Assembly (NCBI GenBank): GCA_020721325.1
Contig: DYNA01000019.1
Coordinates: 1 to 39,997 of the forward strand
Direction: 5' to 3'
Source: Paludibacter propionicigenes
GTDB lineage: Bacteria; Bacteroidota; Bacteroidia; Bacteroidales; JAIFNL01
DNA length: 39,997 nucleotides
Part shown: positions 1 to 6,994 of the stretch, piece by piece
Numbering within the stretch: the stretch's first letter is position 1
How the letters are laid out: each line of letters begins with the position of its first letter
Notes under the pieces: model-generated
What the model saw: the letters and a program-made list of their open reading frames with translations, nothing else
What the model was told of the DNA's origin: nothing
Database searches by the model: none
Translations under genes and position numbers: made by a program

Positions 1-332
1 TGAAAAATATAAGTAAAAATGCAGCTCTATAAAAAATTAGATTGAAATAGATTGATTTTAGTTTATCTCGAAATCTTTTTTGTTTTTGTTTGGTTTTGTA
101 GTTTGGGTTGTTTATATTTGCTGGATATTTAAAAAAAACTCATTCAGGACTTTCGATAGAGAAACTCTTTTTTTTAGAAAATAGCTATTGCATAATTTAC
201 TCGCTGCTTTTTAGTTGGGTGGTTTGCTGTTTTCTTAGGGAAAAGTTGTTTGCTAGGGGTGTGCTGAATGGGTTTTTTTGATATATCACGAAAATGCAAA
301 ACCAGTATAAGGTTTTTAGATGTAAAAAATAT

Positions 333-340
333 TATCTTTG
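333..340 (+). promoter_or_regulatory. Putative -7 promoter box for the NACHT-FGE gene
   Basis: The octamer TATCTTTG matches the Bacteroidota sigma-A -7 consensus TAnnTTTG exactly. It lies about 125 nt before the ATG at 465. A T-rich tract upstream (313-317) sits where a -33 element would be, but no clear TTTG is seen there. A leader of over 100 nt is inferred. Confidence 0.5.
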
Positions 341-362
341 CAACAATATGATTTTAAACAAA

Positions 363-449
363 ATGAAATTGTATTTAGTGAGGAATACAAAAGAAATAAA
401 TAACTGCGATGTAGTGGTTGTTGCAAATGGTAGAGTCAATTCGAAATAA
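363..449 (+). CDS. Possible 28-aa leader ORF upstream of the NACHT-FGE gene
   Basis: A short reading frame starts at ATG 363 (an in-frame ATG also exists at 348) and ends at TAA 447-449, 15 nt before the next gene. The predicted peptide begins MKLYLVRNTKEINNCD and has a VVVVA stretch. It lies between a good -7 box and the ATG at 465, so it would be in the same transcript. I recognise no family. It could be a leader peptide, a remnant of a larger protein or a chance frame in AT-rich DNA; chance is most likely. Confidence 0.2.
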   Translation: MKLYLVRNTKEINNCDVVVVANGRVNSK

Positions 450-464
450 AAACGAAATTAAGCT

Positions 465-2579
465 ATGGACAAAATAATTGAAGCAATTTTAAAAATTATT
501 CCCTTCGGGAAATTATTCGAATGGTTAGGTCTTGGAAAGGAATTATCGGCAGGGTTGGCTATTGTAGTTACTGCAATATTGCTTTATATTATTGGAAATT
601 GGGTAAAAGGTTATTTGCTTCATCTGCAAAACAAGAAAACGGCTACCGATTTAAGTCCCTATTTTACATACGAAAAGGTAAAACAAGCCAGAGATTTATT
701 TATTCAAACACAAGGTCAAAATTTGCCACCTTCGTATGAAGAAGAAATGAAGCAAAGTAATTCCTTTATTGTAAAAAAACAACTGATACCTTGGTTTTTG
801 AATACTGCTTTCAACGAAAAGAAAGACAGTAATAAATATTATCTCATACTTGCAGATTCTGGAATGGGAAAAACCACTTTCATGATTAATCTCTATGTGA
901 ACTATCATGCAAAATATGGTCGGAAGCACAAAATTAAACTCATTCCTTTTGGCGATGACAGAATATTGGAACATTTGAAAGAATTAGGAAAAAAACAAGA
1001 TGAAACGAAAAATACGATTTTATTGCTTGATGCGTTTGACGAATATAAAGGACTTTTGCCGCCTGAAACACCTGATAATTTAACCGATGAAGAACGGTTT
1101 AGAAAGCAATTTGATGAAATTGCCAAACTAACACAAGATTTTCGTGAAGTGGTGATTACCAGCCGAACACAATATTTCCCGGGAGAGGAGAAGGAAGATT
1201 ATACCCTGAGAATTAAAAATTTTAGTACTGATAGTTACCATAAATTAGTAAAACTGTATTTATCGCCTTTTGATGAAAATGAAATAAAACAATATTTGAA
1301 TAAAAAATATGGTGCTATTAAATTTTGGAACCAAGACAAAAAACGAATTGCGAATAGTGTAGTTCATGCTTCGCCAAAACTAATGGTACGCCCCATGTTG
1401 TTAGCCTATATAGATTATTTGGTTGACGAAAACAAGGTTTACAAAACAACTTTTGATATATACAATACATTGATAGAAAAATGGATTGATAGGGAAGCAA
1501 AAAAGCGAAAAGATGAACTTACCGATAGGGCAAAATTTGAAAAAGATTTATATCATTTTTCACAAAAAATTGCATTGGTAATTTATGAGAATATACTTCA
1601 AAACCCAAGTGCAAGCATTAACAAAGAAACTGCAATTCAGGTTTGTGCAGACCATAATTTGGATTTAAAACATTACGAAATTACCGGACAGTCATTACTT
1701 ACTCGTGATGCAAATTTTAATTGGAAGTTTGCGCATAAATCAATTCTTGAATTTTTTATTGCAAAACATGCTATTGAAGATTTTGACTTTTATCTTAAAT
1801 TGGTTGCAAATAATTTTGCAAGTATAGACATGACAAAAGTGTTTTGTAATGACTTTAAATTAGTTTTGCAAATGGAAAAAGTAAAAGGTGGCACATTTCA
1901 ACAAGAAAGCCGAAAAGTTACTCTTTCCGATTTTTACATCTCTAAATTTCAGGTAACCCAGAAGCTGTATCAGGCAATAACGGGCAACAACCCAAGCAAT
2001 TTTAAAGGTGAAAATCTGCCTGTTGAAAGAGTAAGCTGGTACGAAGCCGTAGAGTTTTGCAACAAACTGAGCGAGAAAGTAGGTAAACAACCTTATTACA
2101 ATATTGACAAGAGCAAAGAAGACAATAATAATAAAAATGATAAAATAAAATGGACAGTTACCATAAATAAAGGAGCAAAAGGGTATAGGTTATTAACCGA
2201 AGCAGAATGGGAATTTGCTGCACGTGGTGGCGAACAATCGAAAGGTTTCGAATATTCAGGCAGTAATATTATTGGTGAAGTAGCATGGTACGAAAAAAAT
2301 TCTGGTAAACAAACCCACCCTGTTGGCGAAAAAAAGCCCAACGAATTGGGTATTTACGACATGAGTGGTAATGTATGGGAATGGTGCTACGATTGGTACG
2401 GCGGTTATGAAAAAGGCGATGTAGAAAATCCGCAAGGTGCTAAAACAGCTTCGGACCGTGTGAATCGTGGCGGTAGTTGGTACGACGGCGCTTCTTACTG
2501 TCGTGCTGCTTATCGCAACTACTGGGATGCTAATTACCGCATCAGCTATTTGGGGTTTCGGTTGGTTGTTTCCTTATAG
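465..2579 (+). CDS. Membrane-anchored NACHT-family NTPase fused to a C-terminal FGE-sulfatase (CLec-fold) domain
   Basis: The 704-aa protein has a hydrophobic anchor at about residues 28-46 and then a NACHT-type NTPase core. Walker A is DSGMGKTT (residues 131-138), Walker B is ILLLDAFDEY (185-194), and a sensor-like VVITSR segment is near 229. A helical region with a FAHKSILEFFIA-type motif (about 424-436), typical at the end of NACHT modules, follows. From about residue 470 to the end is an FGE/SUMF1-like domain with RLLTEAEWEFAARGG, MSGNVWEWCYDW and a closing GGSW...GFRLV segment. STAND/NACHT proteins act as ligand-triggered oligomerising switches, and the FGE fold is inferred to be the sensor. 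The C-terminal 30 residues resemble a retroelement-diversified surface (separate entry). Enzymatic formylglycine activity is not expected. A strong terminator follows at 2653, so it is probably monocistronic. Confidence 0.85.
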   Translation: MDKIIEAILKIIPFGKLFEWLGLGKELSAGLAIVVTAILLYIIGNWVKGYLLHLQNKKTATDLSPYFTYEKVKQARDLFIQTQGQNLPPSYEEEMKQSNSFIVKKQLIPWFLNTAFNEKKDSNKYYLILADSGMGKTTFMINLYVNYHAKYGRKHKIKLIPFGDDRILEHLKELGKKQDETKNTILLLDAFDEYKGLLPPETPDNLTDEERFRKQFDEIAKLTQDFREVVITSRTQYFPGEEKEDYTLRIKNFSTDSYHKLVKLYLSPFDENEIKQYLNKKYGAIKFWNQDKKRIANSVVHASPKLMVRPMLLAYIDYLVDENKVYKTTFDIYNTLIEKWIDREAKKRKDELTDRAKFEKDLYHFSQKIALVIYENILQNPSASINKETAIQVCADHNLDLKHYEITGQSLLTRDANFNWKFAHKSILEFFIAKHAIEDFDFYLKLVANNFASIDMTKVFCNDFKLVLQMEKVKGGTFQQESRKVTLSDFYISKFQVTQKLYQAITGNNPSNFKGENLPVERVSWYEAVEFCNKLSEKVGKQPYYNIDKSKEDNNNKNDKIKWTVTINKGAKGYRLLTEAEWEFAARGGEQSKGFEYSGSNIIGEVAWYEKNSGKQTHPVGEKKPNELGIYDMSGNVWEWCYDWYGGYEKGDVENPQGAKTASDRVNRGGSWYDGASYCRAAYRNYWDANYRISYLGFRLVVSL
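2475..2565 (+). other. Candidate diversity-generating-retroelement variable region (3' end of the NACHT-FGE gene)
   Basis: This covers the last part of the FGE domain, from GGSW to GFR. The pattern GGSW-xxx-A-x-x-CR-A-A-x-R-xxx...R-xxxx-GFRLV is the C-type-lectin scaffold used by many retroelement targets. Most exposed positions use codons ending in C or T that differ from AAC/AAT only in the first two bases: TAC, GAC and GGC at 2481-2489, AAC and TAC at 2517-2522, AAT and TAC at 2532-2537, and ATC, AGC and TAT at 2541-2549. Adenine-specific mutagenesis of AAY template codons would give this. TGG at 2523 does not fit an AAY origin. No template repeat or reverse transcriptase was recognised in the window, and ordinary FGE proteins share the scaffold, so the call is tentative. 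Confidence 0.4.
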
Positions 2580-2652
2580 TTTACAAAACAAGAGAATACT
2601 ATTTCTATTCTGAGCTAAAAAAAAAAATAAAAAAAGAGAGAAAAAAAAATAT

Positions 2653-2705
2653 TAACTGTAAATTTGCGAAATTAAAAAGCAAATTTACAGTTACTATTTT
2701 TTTTT
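2653..2705 (+). terminator. Rho-independent terminator of the NACHT-FGE gene
   Basis: A perfect 15-bp inverted repeat (2653-2667 and 2679-2693) with an 11-nt loop is followed by a run of T at 2696-2705. It lies 75 nt after the stop codon. Confidence 0.8.
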
Positions 2706-2801
2706 CGATGCCGTTAAAGTTATGCAATATAAATTTTTCATCGTCCCGCTTAGAGACATGATTTTAATGTTTTAACGATTAACGATTAATGAATAAAAAC
2801 A

Positions 2802-3032
2802 GCACCAAAGGTGCGTGATAATTGATAATTTTTATTTCGCACCGTTGGTGCTTTTAACTATTTCGCATATTTTTGTCCCTGCCCTTGCAGGCTGGGCTAA
2901 TATATAGTCGCACCTTTGGTGCTGTTTTTAATGGTGAATGAAAAAAACAGCACCAAAGGTGCAAAATACAATAGCCCAGCCTGCAAGGGCTGGGTACAGT
3001 AAATCCAGTAAAACCCAAAGCACCAACGGTGC
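2802..3032. repeat. REP/BIME-like palindrome cluster upstream of the RAYT gene
   Basis: Five copies of a 13-bp palindrome GCACC-NNN-GGTGC lie at 2802-2814, 2839-2851, 2910-2922, 2950-2962 and 3020-3032. Two copies of a second palindrome (core CCCTTGCAGGCTGGGC) lie at 2881-2897 and, inverted, at 2974-2994. The block 2880-2926 is an imperfect reverse complement of 2945-2994, so the whole could form a large cruciform. This mosaic of short palindromes beside a RAYT transposase is the arrangement known as a BIME. Confidence 0.85.
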
Positions 3033-3050
3033 GGAATAAATTTTAACAAA

Positions 3051-3503
3051 ATGCCACAATCCATTACTTTCAATTATAGTCATATAACTTTTAGTACAAA
3101 AAACCGTTTTCCATTTATTGATAAAAATATTGAAAATGAATTGTTTAGTTATATTACAGGAATATGTAAAAACTTAGAATTTACACCAATAAAAGTAGGC
3201 GGATACAAAGACCATATACATATATTATGCATACTTTCTCGAAAGACTACATTAATGAAATTTATAGAACAAGTAAAGTCGCATTCTTCGTTGTGGATAA
3301 AGAAAAAAGGTAAGGAATACGAAAATTTTTATTGGCAAAAAGGTTATGGTAGTTTTTCAGTAAACCCAACAGAAATTGACATAGTAGTACAATATATTGA
3401 AAACCAAGAAAATCATCACAAAACAAAAACATTTCAAGAAGAATATCTTGCTTTTTTGAAAAAATACAAAATCGAATATGATGAAAAATATTTGTGGGAT
3501 TAA
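3051..3503 (+). CDS. REP-associated tyrosine transposase (RAYT), IS200/TnpA_REP-like
   Basis: This 150-aa Y1-type HUH transposase is of normal, full length. The HUH-type pair is HIH at residues 55-57 (context GGYKDHIHIL). The likely catalytic tyrosine is Y115 in VVQYIENQE, and the C-terminus YDEKYLWD is typical of the IS200-like subgroup. These enzymes cut and rejoin single-stranded DNA at REP hairpins, forming a 5'-phosphotyrosine. REP palindromes flank the gene on both sides (2802-3032 and 3511-3594), and the ATG follows the last upstream palindrome by 18 nt. All recognisable motifs are intact, so it is probably active or recently active. Being single-copy and REP-flanked rather than bounded by defined IS ends favours a domesticated RAYT over a mobile IS200. 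Confidence 0.9.
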   Translation: MPQSITFNYSHITFSTKNRFPFIDKNIENELFSYITGICKNLEFTPIKVGGYKDHIHILCILSRKTTLMKFIEQVKSHSSLWIKKKGKEYENFYWQKGYGSFSVNPTEIDIVVQYIENQENHHKTKTFQEEYLAFLKKYKIEYDEKYLWD

Positions 3504-3510
3504 TTATTTC

Positions 3511-3594
3511 GCGGCGTTGCCGCTTTTGTATTGTGTGGGCGTTTTTTGTCCCAGCCCTTGCAGGCTGGGCTAATATGTTTCGCACCTTTGGTGC
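3511..3594. repeat. REP palindromes downstream of the RAYT gene
   Basis: It contains GCGGCGTTGCCGC at 3511-3523, a copy of the CAGCCCTTGCAGGCTGGGC palindrome at about 3551-3570, and GCACCTTTGGTGC at 3582-3594 followed by a T-run. These match the upstream cluster, and together they bracket the transposase. The T-run may also end the RAYT transcript. Confidence 0.8.
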
Positions 3595-3609
3595 TTTTTT
3601 TTAGGTAGA

Positions 3610-3933
3610 ATGATTGTTGATGACGAACAAGAAGGCAAGGAACGTGCTGAATATGGAAAAGGTATTTTAAAGGATTTATCGCAAAGATTAACCCAACAGT
3701 TTGGGAAAGGTTTTTCGGTTGAAAACTTAGATAGAATGCGTTTTTTCTTTAAAGTTTATTCCGGTCGAATTTCGTCATCGGTGTTGACGAAATTAGCGAA
3801 CCCAGAAGATTTAATTTCCGCAACAGCTTTGCGGATTTCAGAAAATCAAAACAATACAATTCAGCAGACGCCGTCTGCCAAATTCAAAAAATTTGTACTT
3901 ATACTGCAAACGGCAACTTTGCCAAAGTTTTAA
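3610..3933 (+). pseudogene. DUF1016 (YhcG-type) nuclease N-terminal domain, fragment
   Basis: The frame encodes 107 aa. Its first 50 residues (EQEGKERAEYGKG...LSQRLTQQFGKGFSVENLDRMRFFFKVY) match the conserved core of the DUF1016 N-terminal domain of YhcG-like PD-(D/E)XK proteins, which are normally about 330-380 aa. The usual first 40 or so residues are missing: the frame is closed by a TAG just upstream, next to the REP palindrome at 3582-3594. The C-terminal nuclease domain is absent too. After about residue 55 the sequence loses family resemblance, and the last codons are supplied by a dispersed palindrome (3915-3929). It is best read as a gene remnant broken at both ends by repeats. Expression as a small protein cannot be excluded. 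Confidence 0.7.
3915..3929. repeat. Dispersed palindrome AACTTTGCCAAAGTT, copy 1
   Basis: This is a perfect 15-bp palindrome (one central base) that recurs in intergenic DNA at 23291, 28807 and, with a G centre, 28876, and in degenerate form at 20428, 35317 and 35337. Here it forms the 3' end of the DUF1016 remnant. The flank TACTGCAAAC just upstream matches, inverted, the flank of the copy at 20428. Confidence 0.75.
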
Positions 3934-3934
3934 A

Positions 3935-4194
3935 CTGGTCTGTTTATTTTGTAAAAAAAATAACATAAATAAATCCCTCTCTTTTTAAAAAAAATAAGGG
4001 AATAAGGAATAAGGGAATAAGGGAGGCAGCGAGTTTATTTTAAGTTACTAAGGGAATAAGGTTGATTTCCAAAACCTTATTCCCTTAGTAAAAAGGATAA
4101 CAAAACAAAAATAAAACCTTATTCCCTTATTTTAAAATTCATCAAACATGCGGGAAAAGTTAAATTTATTTTTGACGCAAAATAAACAGTCCGG
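3935..4194. repeat. MITE-like nested inverted-repeat element (AATAAGG family)
   Basis: The outer inverted repeats at 3935-3951 and 4178-4194 match at 15 of 17 positions. Inside are direct repeats of GGGAATAAGG (about 3998-4025) and a perfect 19-bp hairpin (4045-4063 and 4073-4091, 9-nt loop) built from CTAAGGGAATAAGG. The same inner module recurs at 9410-9527, 9822-9950 and 24325-24412. No gene is seen in 3934-4441; the remainder (4195-4441) is plain AT-rich DNA. Confidence 0.7.
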
Positions 4195-4441
4195 CTTTTG
4201 AACGTTTTATAAAAATCTCTTTTTTAACTAATTTTGGCAAAAAAAAAACAATTTTCAATTTAATAATTTCGTTTTCTGTTTTTAAATTTTTATTTTGCCA
4301 ACATACTTTTCACAGTATTTTCTGCAAAAGTTTAATTATGAAACAAATATATAAATCTAAAAAAGCTCAAATTATAACTGTTTTAAAATATTCAAACATT
4401 AAATTAAGTATAATTTTTTTTTATAAAATAATTTAAAAAAA

Positions 4442-4843
4442 ATGACAAAAATCAAAGTAATTATTTTTTTATTGGCTGTTTTCTTATCCGCCAAAGCTTT
4501 TTCGCAAGAAGATGAAGAGAAAGTAACCAAACTCGATAAAATGCCCGGATTGACCGAGAAATTAAAAAATAAAATTGAAACCATTCGTGAAGAAAGCAAA
4601 GAAGAAGCCGAAAATCACAAAGAAAAAGAAAAAAAACTAAAAAAAGATTTGAATAAACTCATGGAATCGTATCCTGCTGATTTGGCGGCTATTGAAGCAA
4701 AAATTAGAGCCATTGAAAAAGAAGATACGGCTCAAGAAATAATCAATGCCAAAAAGCATCAAAAAATTCGAAAATTATTATCTACTGAGCAAAGACAATA
4801 TTACGACGAATTTATTATGCTCGATAAAAAAACAAAAAAATAA
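4442..4843 (+). CDS. Small exported helical protein, Spy/LTXXQ-like
   Basis: The 133-aa protein has a clear signal peptide (hydrophobic core IIFLLAVFLSAKAFS, cleavage likely before QEDEE). The mature part is very rich in Lys and Glu and probably a long helix or coiled coil (residues 40-105). Near the C-terminus, KIRKLLSTEQRQYYDEF resembles the LTxxQ motif of Spy/CpxP-type periplasmic chaperones, and the size fits that group. The role is inferred only from this resemblance. It stands alone: repeat DNA lies upstream and more than 350 nt separate it from the rhodanese genes. The start is the only ATG giving a complete signal peptide. Confidence 0.6.
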   Translation: MTKIKVIIFLLAVFLSAKAFSQEDEEKVTKLDKMPGLTEKLKNKIETIREESKEEAENHKEKEKKLKKDLNKLMESYPADLAAIEAKIRAIEKEDTAQEIINAKKHQKIRKLLSTEQRQYYDEFIMLDKKTKK

Positions 4844-4911
4844 CTCATTAATCCATAAATTATTGTATCAATCTGTTAATATACAACTTTTTGATAATAA
4901 ATTTGTGCGTA

Positions 4912-5120
4912 TTTAGCAAACAATGGATACGATGACTCTTTATTCTTTAAAAATTAGAGTTATCGATTAATGAACTTTAAAAAAATAAATCCAACTATTT
5001 TTTTGTAAACAATTAAATATAAGCTTTTTATTAAAATTAAAGCAAAAATTTAATTTGTAAACTTATGAGTACAACAACCAATCAATTGATATACGTCAAT
5101 CGATTGGTTGTTTTATTTGT
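4912..5120 (+). ncRNA. Candidate small RNA between a TAnnTTTG box and a strong terminator
   Basis: A TAAATTTG box is at 4898-4905, and a terminator hairpin ends at about 5120. The roughly 205 nt between them carry no plausible ORF but include a second imperfect stem (CGATGACTCT near 4930 pairing with AGAGTTATCG near 4957). The terminator is too far (230 nt) from the stop of the upstream gene to be its obvious terminator. No known RNA family is recognised, and the AT-rich interior weakens the case. Confidence 0.2.
5074..5120 (+). terminator. Intrinsic terminator
   Basis: A 16-bp stem (5074-5089 with 5096-5111, one mismatch) and a 6-nt loop lead into a T-rich tail. It insulates the rhodanese cluster, whose first ATG is about 105 nt further on. 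Confidence 0.7.
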
Positions 5121-5224
5121 ATCGATTAGTTATTCTATTACAATGTTTTGAATGCAAACTATATCAACTATTCTTTCCAATTTTGCATCGTTAAAATAAT
5201 TATTAATTTAATTAAAAATACAAG

Positions 5225-5779
5225 ATGAAAAGATTAGGATTATTATTTGCTGCTTTGTTTTTGGTATTTGCATTTTCATGCTCAAACAAAACCGAAGAAG
5301 AAAAACCCGCCGAAGAAGCATCGGTAGAAACTGCATTAACTACCGAACAAATGGTAGCAGATGCCATAAAAAATATTTCTCAAATATCGGCAGCCGATTT
5401 AAAAGCTAAAATTGATGCCGAAGAAGGTTTCCTTTTAATTGATGTACGCTCAGAGGGTGAATTTACTGCCGAATTTATTTCGGGTGCCGTAAACATTCCA
5501 AGAGGTGTATTAGAATTTAGAATTAACAACCAAGAATTTTGGGACAAGGAACAAATGTATCCACCCAAAAAAGATGAATTAATCATTGTTTGCTGCAAAA
5601 AAGGCGAAAGAGGTGCTTTGGCTACTCAAACTCTTCAACAAATGGGTTTTACCAACGTTAAAAACGTAGAAGGTGGATTTTTGAAATGGAAAGAAGCCTA
5701 CCCCGATGATGTAGAAGTAGGTCAAGTAGCTCCCGCTGCTGACGGTGCTGTTACTACAAGCTCTGGTGGTGGTTGCTAA
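5225..5779 (+). CDS. Single-domain rhodanese lipoprotein with C-terminal GGGC tail
   Basis: The 184-aa protein begins with a lipoprotein signal (lipobox VFAFSC, acylated Cys19) and then an acidic linker. The rhodanese domain spans about residues 52-162. The active-site loop is CKKGER (Cys124 to Arg129), the CX4R form expected for a sulfur-carrying enzyme, preceded by a second Cys at 123. Rhodaneses move sulfane sulfur through a cysteine persulfide; acylation would place this one in the periplasm or on the outer-membrane face. It ends TTSSGGGC, an exposed Gly-rich tail with a terminal cysteine that is not part of the domain and could be a second sulfur acceptor (inference). It is first in a same-strand set with two more rhodanese genes and a porin. 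Confidence 0.88.
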   Translation: MKRLGLLFAALFLVFAFSCSNKTEEEKPAEEASVETALTTEQMVADAIKNISQISAADLKAKIDAEEGFLLIDVRSEGEFTAEFISGAVNIPRGVLEFRINNQEFWDKEQMYPPKKDELIIVCCKKGERGALATQTLQQMGFTNVKNVEGGFLKWKEAYPDDVEVGQVAPAADGAVTTSSGGGC

Positions 5780-5886
5780 TAAATTGACATAGATGTATTT
5801 ATCAAAAAAAACGTCAATTACATTACAATTAATATTACATTTTTCTTACAAAAAAAAAATCAATTAACACAAAAAAATTTTAAAAG

Positions 5887-6852
5887 ATGAAAAAGTTTAG
5901 TTTATATTTCTTTTTGATGCTGTTAATCCCAACAGTACTTTTTACAAGCTGCAAAGACGACGAGGTTAAAGAACCAACCGCTCTTACGCTTACCAACTAC
6001 ATGAAAACCAGCAGCGTTGATTTAACTCAAATAGCTGATGGTTTTGTTTACGGTACTTTGCCTGCAAACGATGGTGAAATAGCTACTTGGGCTGGCAATT
6101 TCTACATCATGGACATTCGTAGTTCTAATGACTTCAATGCCGGACACATTGCCGGAGCGCACAACGTAGCTTTTGCTAATATTTTGACCGAATCGGCTAA
6201 TGCCACCAAACCTATTTTGATGGTTTGCTACACCGGACAAACTGCTTGCTATGCCACAGCACTTTTGCGTATGTACGGAAAAATGGACACAAAAGCCTTA
6301 AAATGGGGCATGAGTAGCTGGAACACATCTCTTGACAGATGGTCAACCAGTGTTGGAAATTCTGCTAACGGACACGCCAATTGGACAAATGCTGCTGCTC
6401 CAACTCCTTCAACTTACGAATTGCCAACTATTGAAAGTTCTTTGACCGAGGGCAATGCCATTTTGAAAGAAAGAGTAGAAAAAGTTGTTGCCGATGGTTT
6501 CAAAACCGTTTCAGGTGTTGATGTATTAACCACTCCTGCAAATTATTATATCAACAATTATTTTTCTGATGCCGATTATTTAGCTTACGGACACATCAAT
6601 GGTGCTTTCCGTATCAGTCCTTTAACCATTGCCGATGACTATGTTAAAAAACTCGACCCAAGCAAAAAAATTGTTAACTATTGCTATACCGGTCAAACTT
6701 CTGCCATTTTAACTGCTTACCTTAGAGTATTGGGTTACGATGCTTACAGCATGAGTTTCGGAATGAACGGTATTTACAACAACAACACAGCTTGGGGTTC
6801 TAACAAATGGACAAGCTCTATTCCAAAATCTTTGGCTTTAAGCACAAAATAA
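5887..6852 (+). CDS. Tandem-rhodanese lipoprotein
   Basis: The 321-aa protein has a lipoprotein signal with lipobox LFTSC (Cys22), then two rhodanese-like domains at about residues 45-160 and 190-315. Each keeps a catalytic cysteine in an identical CYTGQT loop (Cys114 and Cys266). Thr replaces the Arg that ends the usual CX4R loop, so substrate choice may differ from thiosulfate. Conserved RSSNDFNAGHIAGAHNV in domain 1 is the normal rhodanese entry motif. The second domain's equivalent is less regular (ADYLAYGHINGAFRI). The gene lies 107 nt after the first rhodanese gene, and a long hairpin separates it from the porin. An extracytoplasmic sulfur-transfer role is inferred. Confidence 0.85.
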   Translation: MKKFSLYFFLMLLIPTVLFTSCKDDEVKEPTALTLTNYMKTSSVDLTQIADGFVYGTLPANDGEIATWAGNFYIMDIRSSNDFNAGHIAGAHNVAFANILTESANATKPILMVCYTGQTACYATALLRMYGKMDTKALKWGMSSWNTSLDRWSTSVGNSANGHANWTNAAAPTPSTYELPTIESSLTEGNAILKERVEKVVADGFKTVSGVDVLTTPANYYINNYFSDADYLAYGHINGAFRISPLTIADDYVKKLDPSKKIVNYCYTGQTSAILTAYLRVLGYDAYSMSFGMNGIYNNNTAWGSNKWTSSIPKSLALSTK

Positions 6853-6859
6853 TTTTTAA

Positions 6860-6940
6860 AAATGGTTGATTGTTAAATGGTTAAAAAGTTAGATTTTATA
6901 AAAAAAATAACAACATAACCATTTAACAATACAACCATTT
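6860..6940. repeat. Intercistronic long hairpin before the porin gene
   Basis: A 24-nt arm (6860-6883) pairs with 6916-6940 with a single bulged base. The loop is 32 nt and no T-run follows, so this is not a standard terminator. The motif TTAAATGG recurs as a tandem repeat after the porin gene (8035-8064). It may stabilise or process the mRNA. Confidence 0.65.
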
Positions 6941-6994
6941 AACCTATTAAAAGCAACAAAACGAACAAACATTTTTATAATAAAAAAAAATCAG

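Noticed and set aside
3262-3585. 107-codon minus-strand frame
   Set aside because: Antisense to the RAYT gene and its REP repeats; composition follows the repeats.
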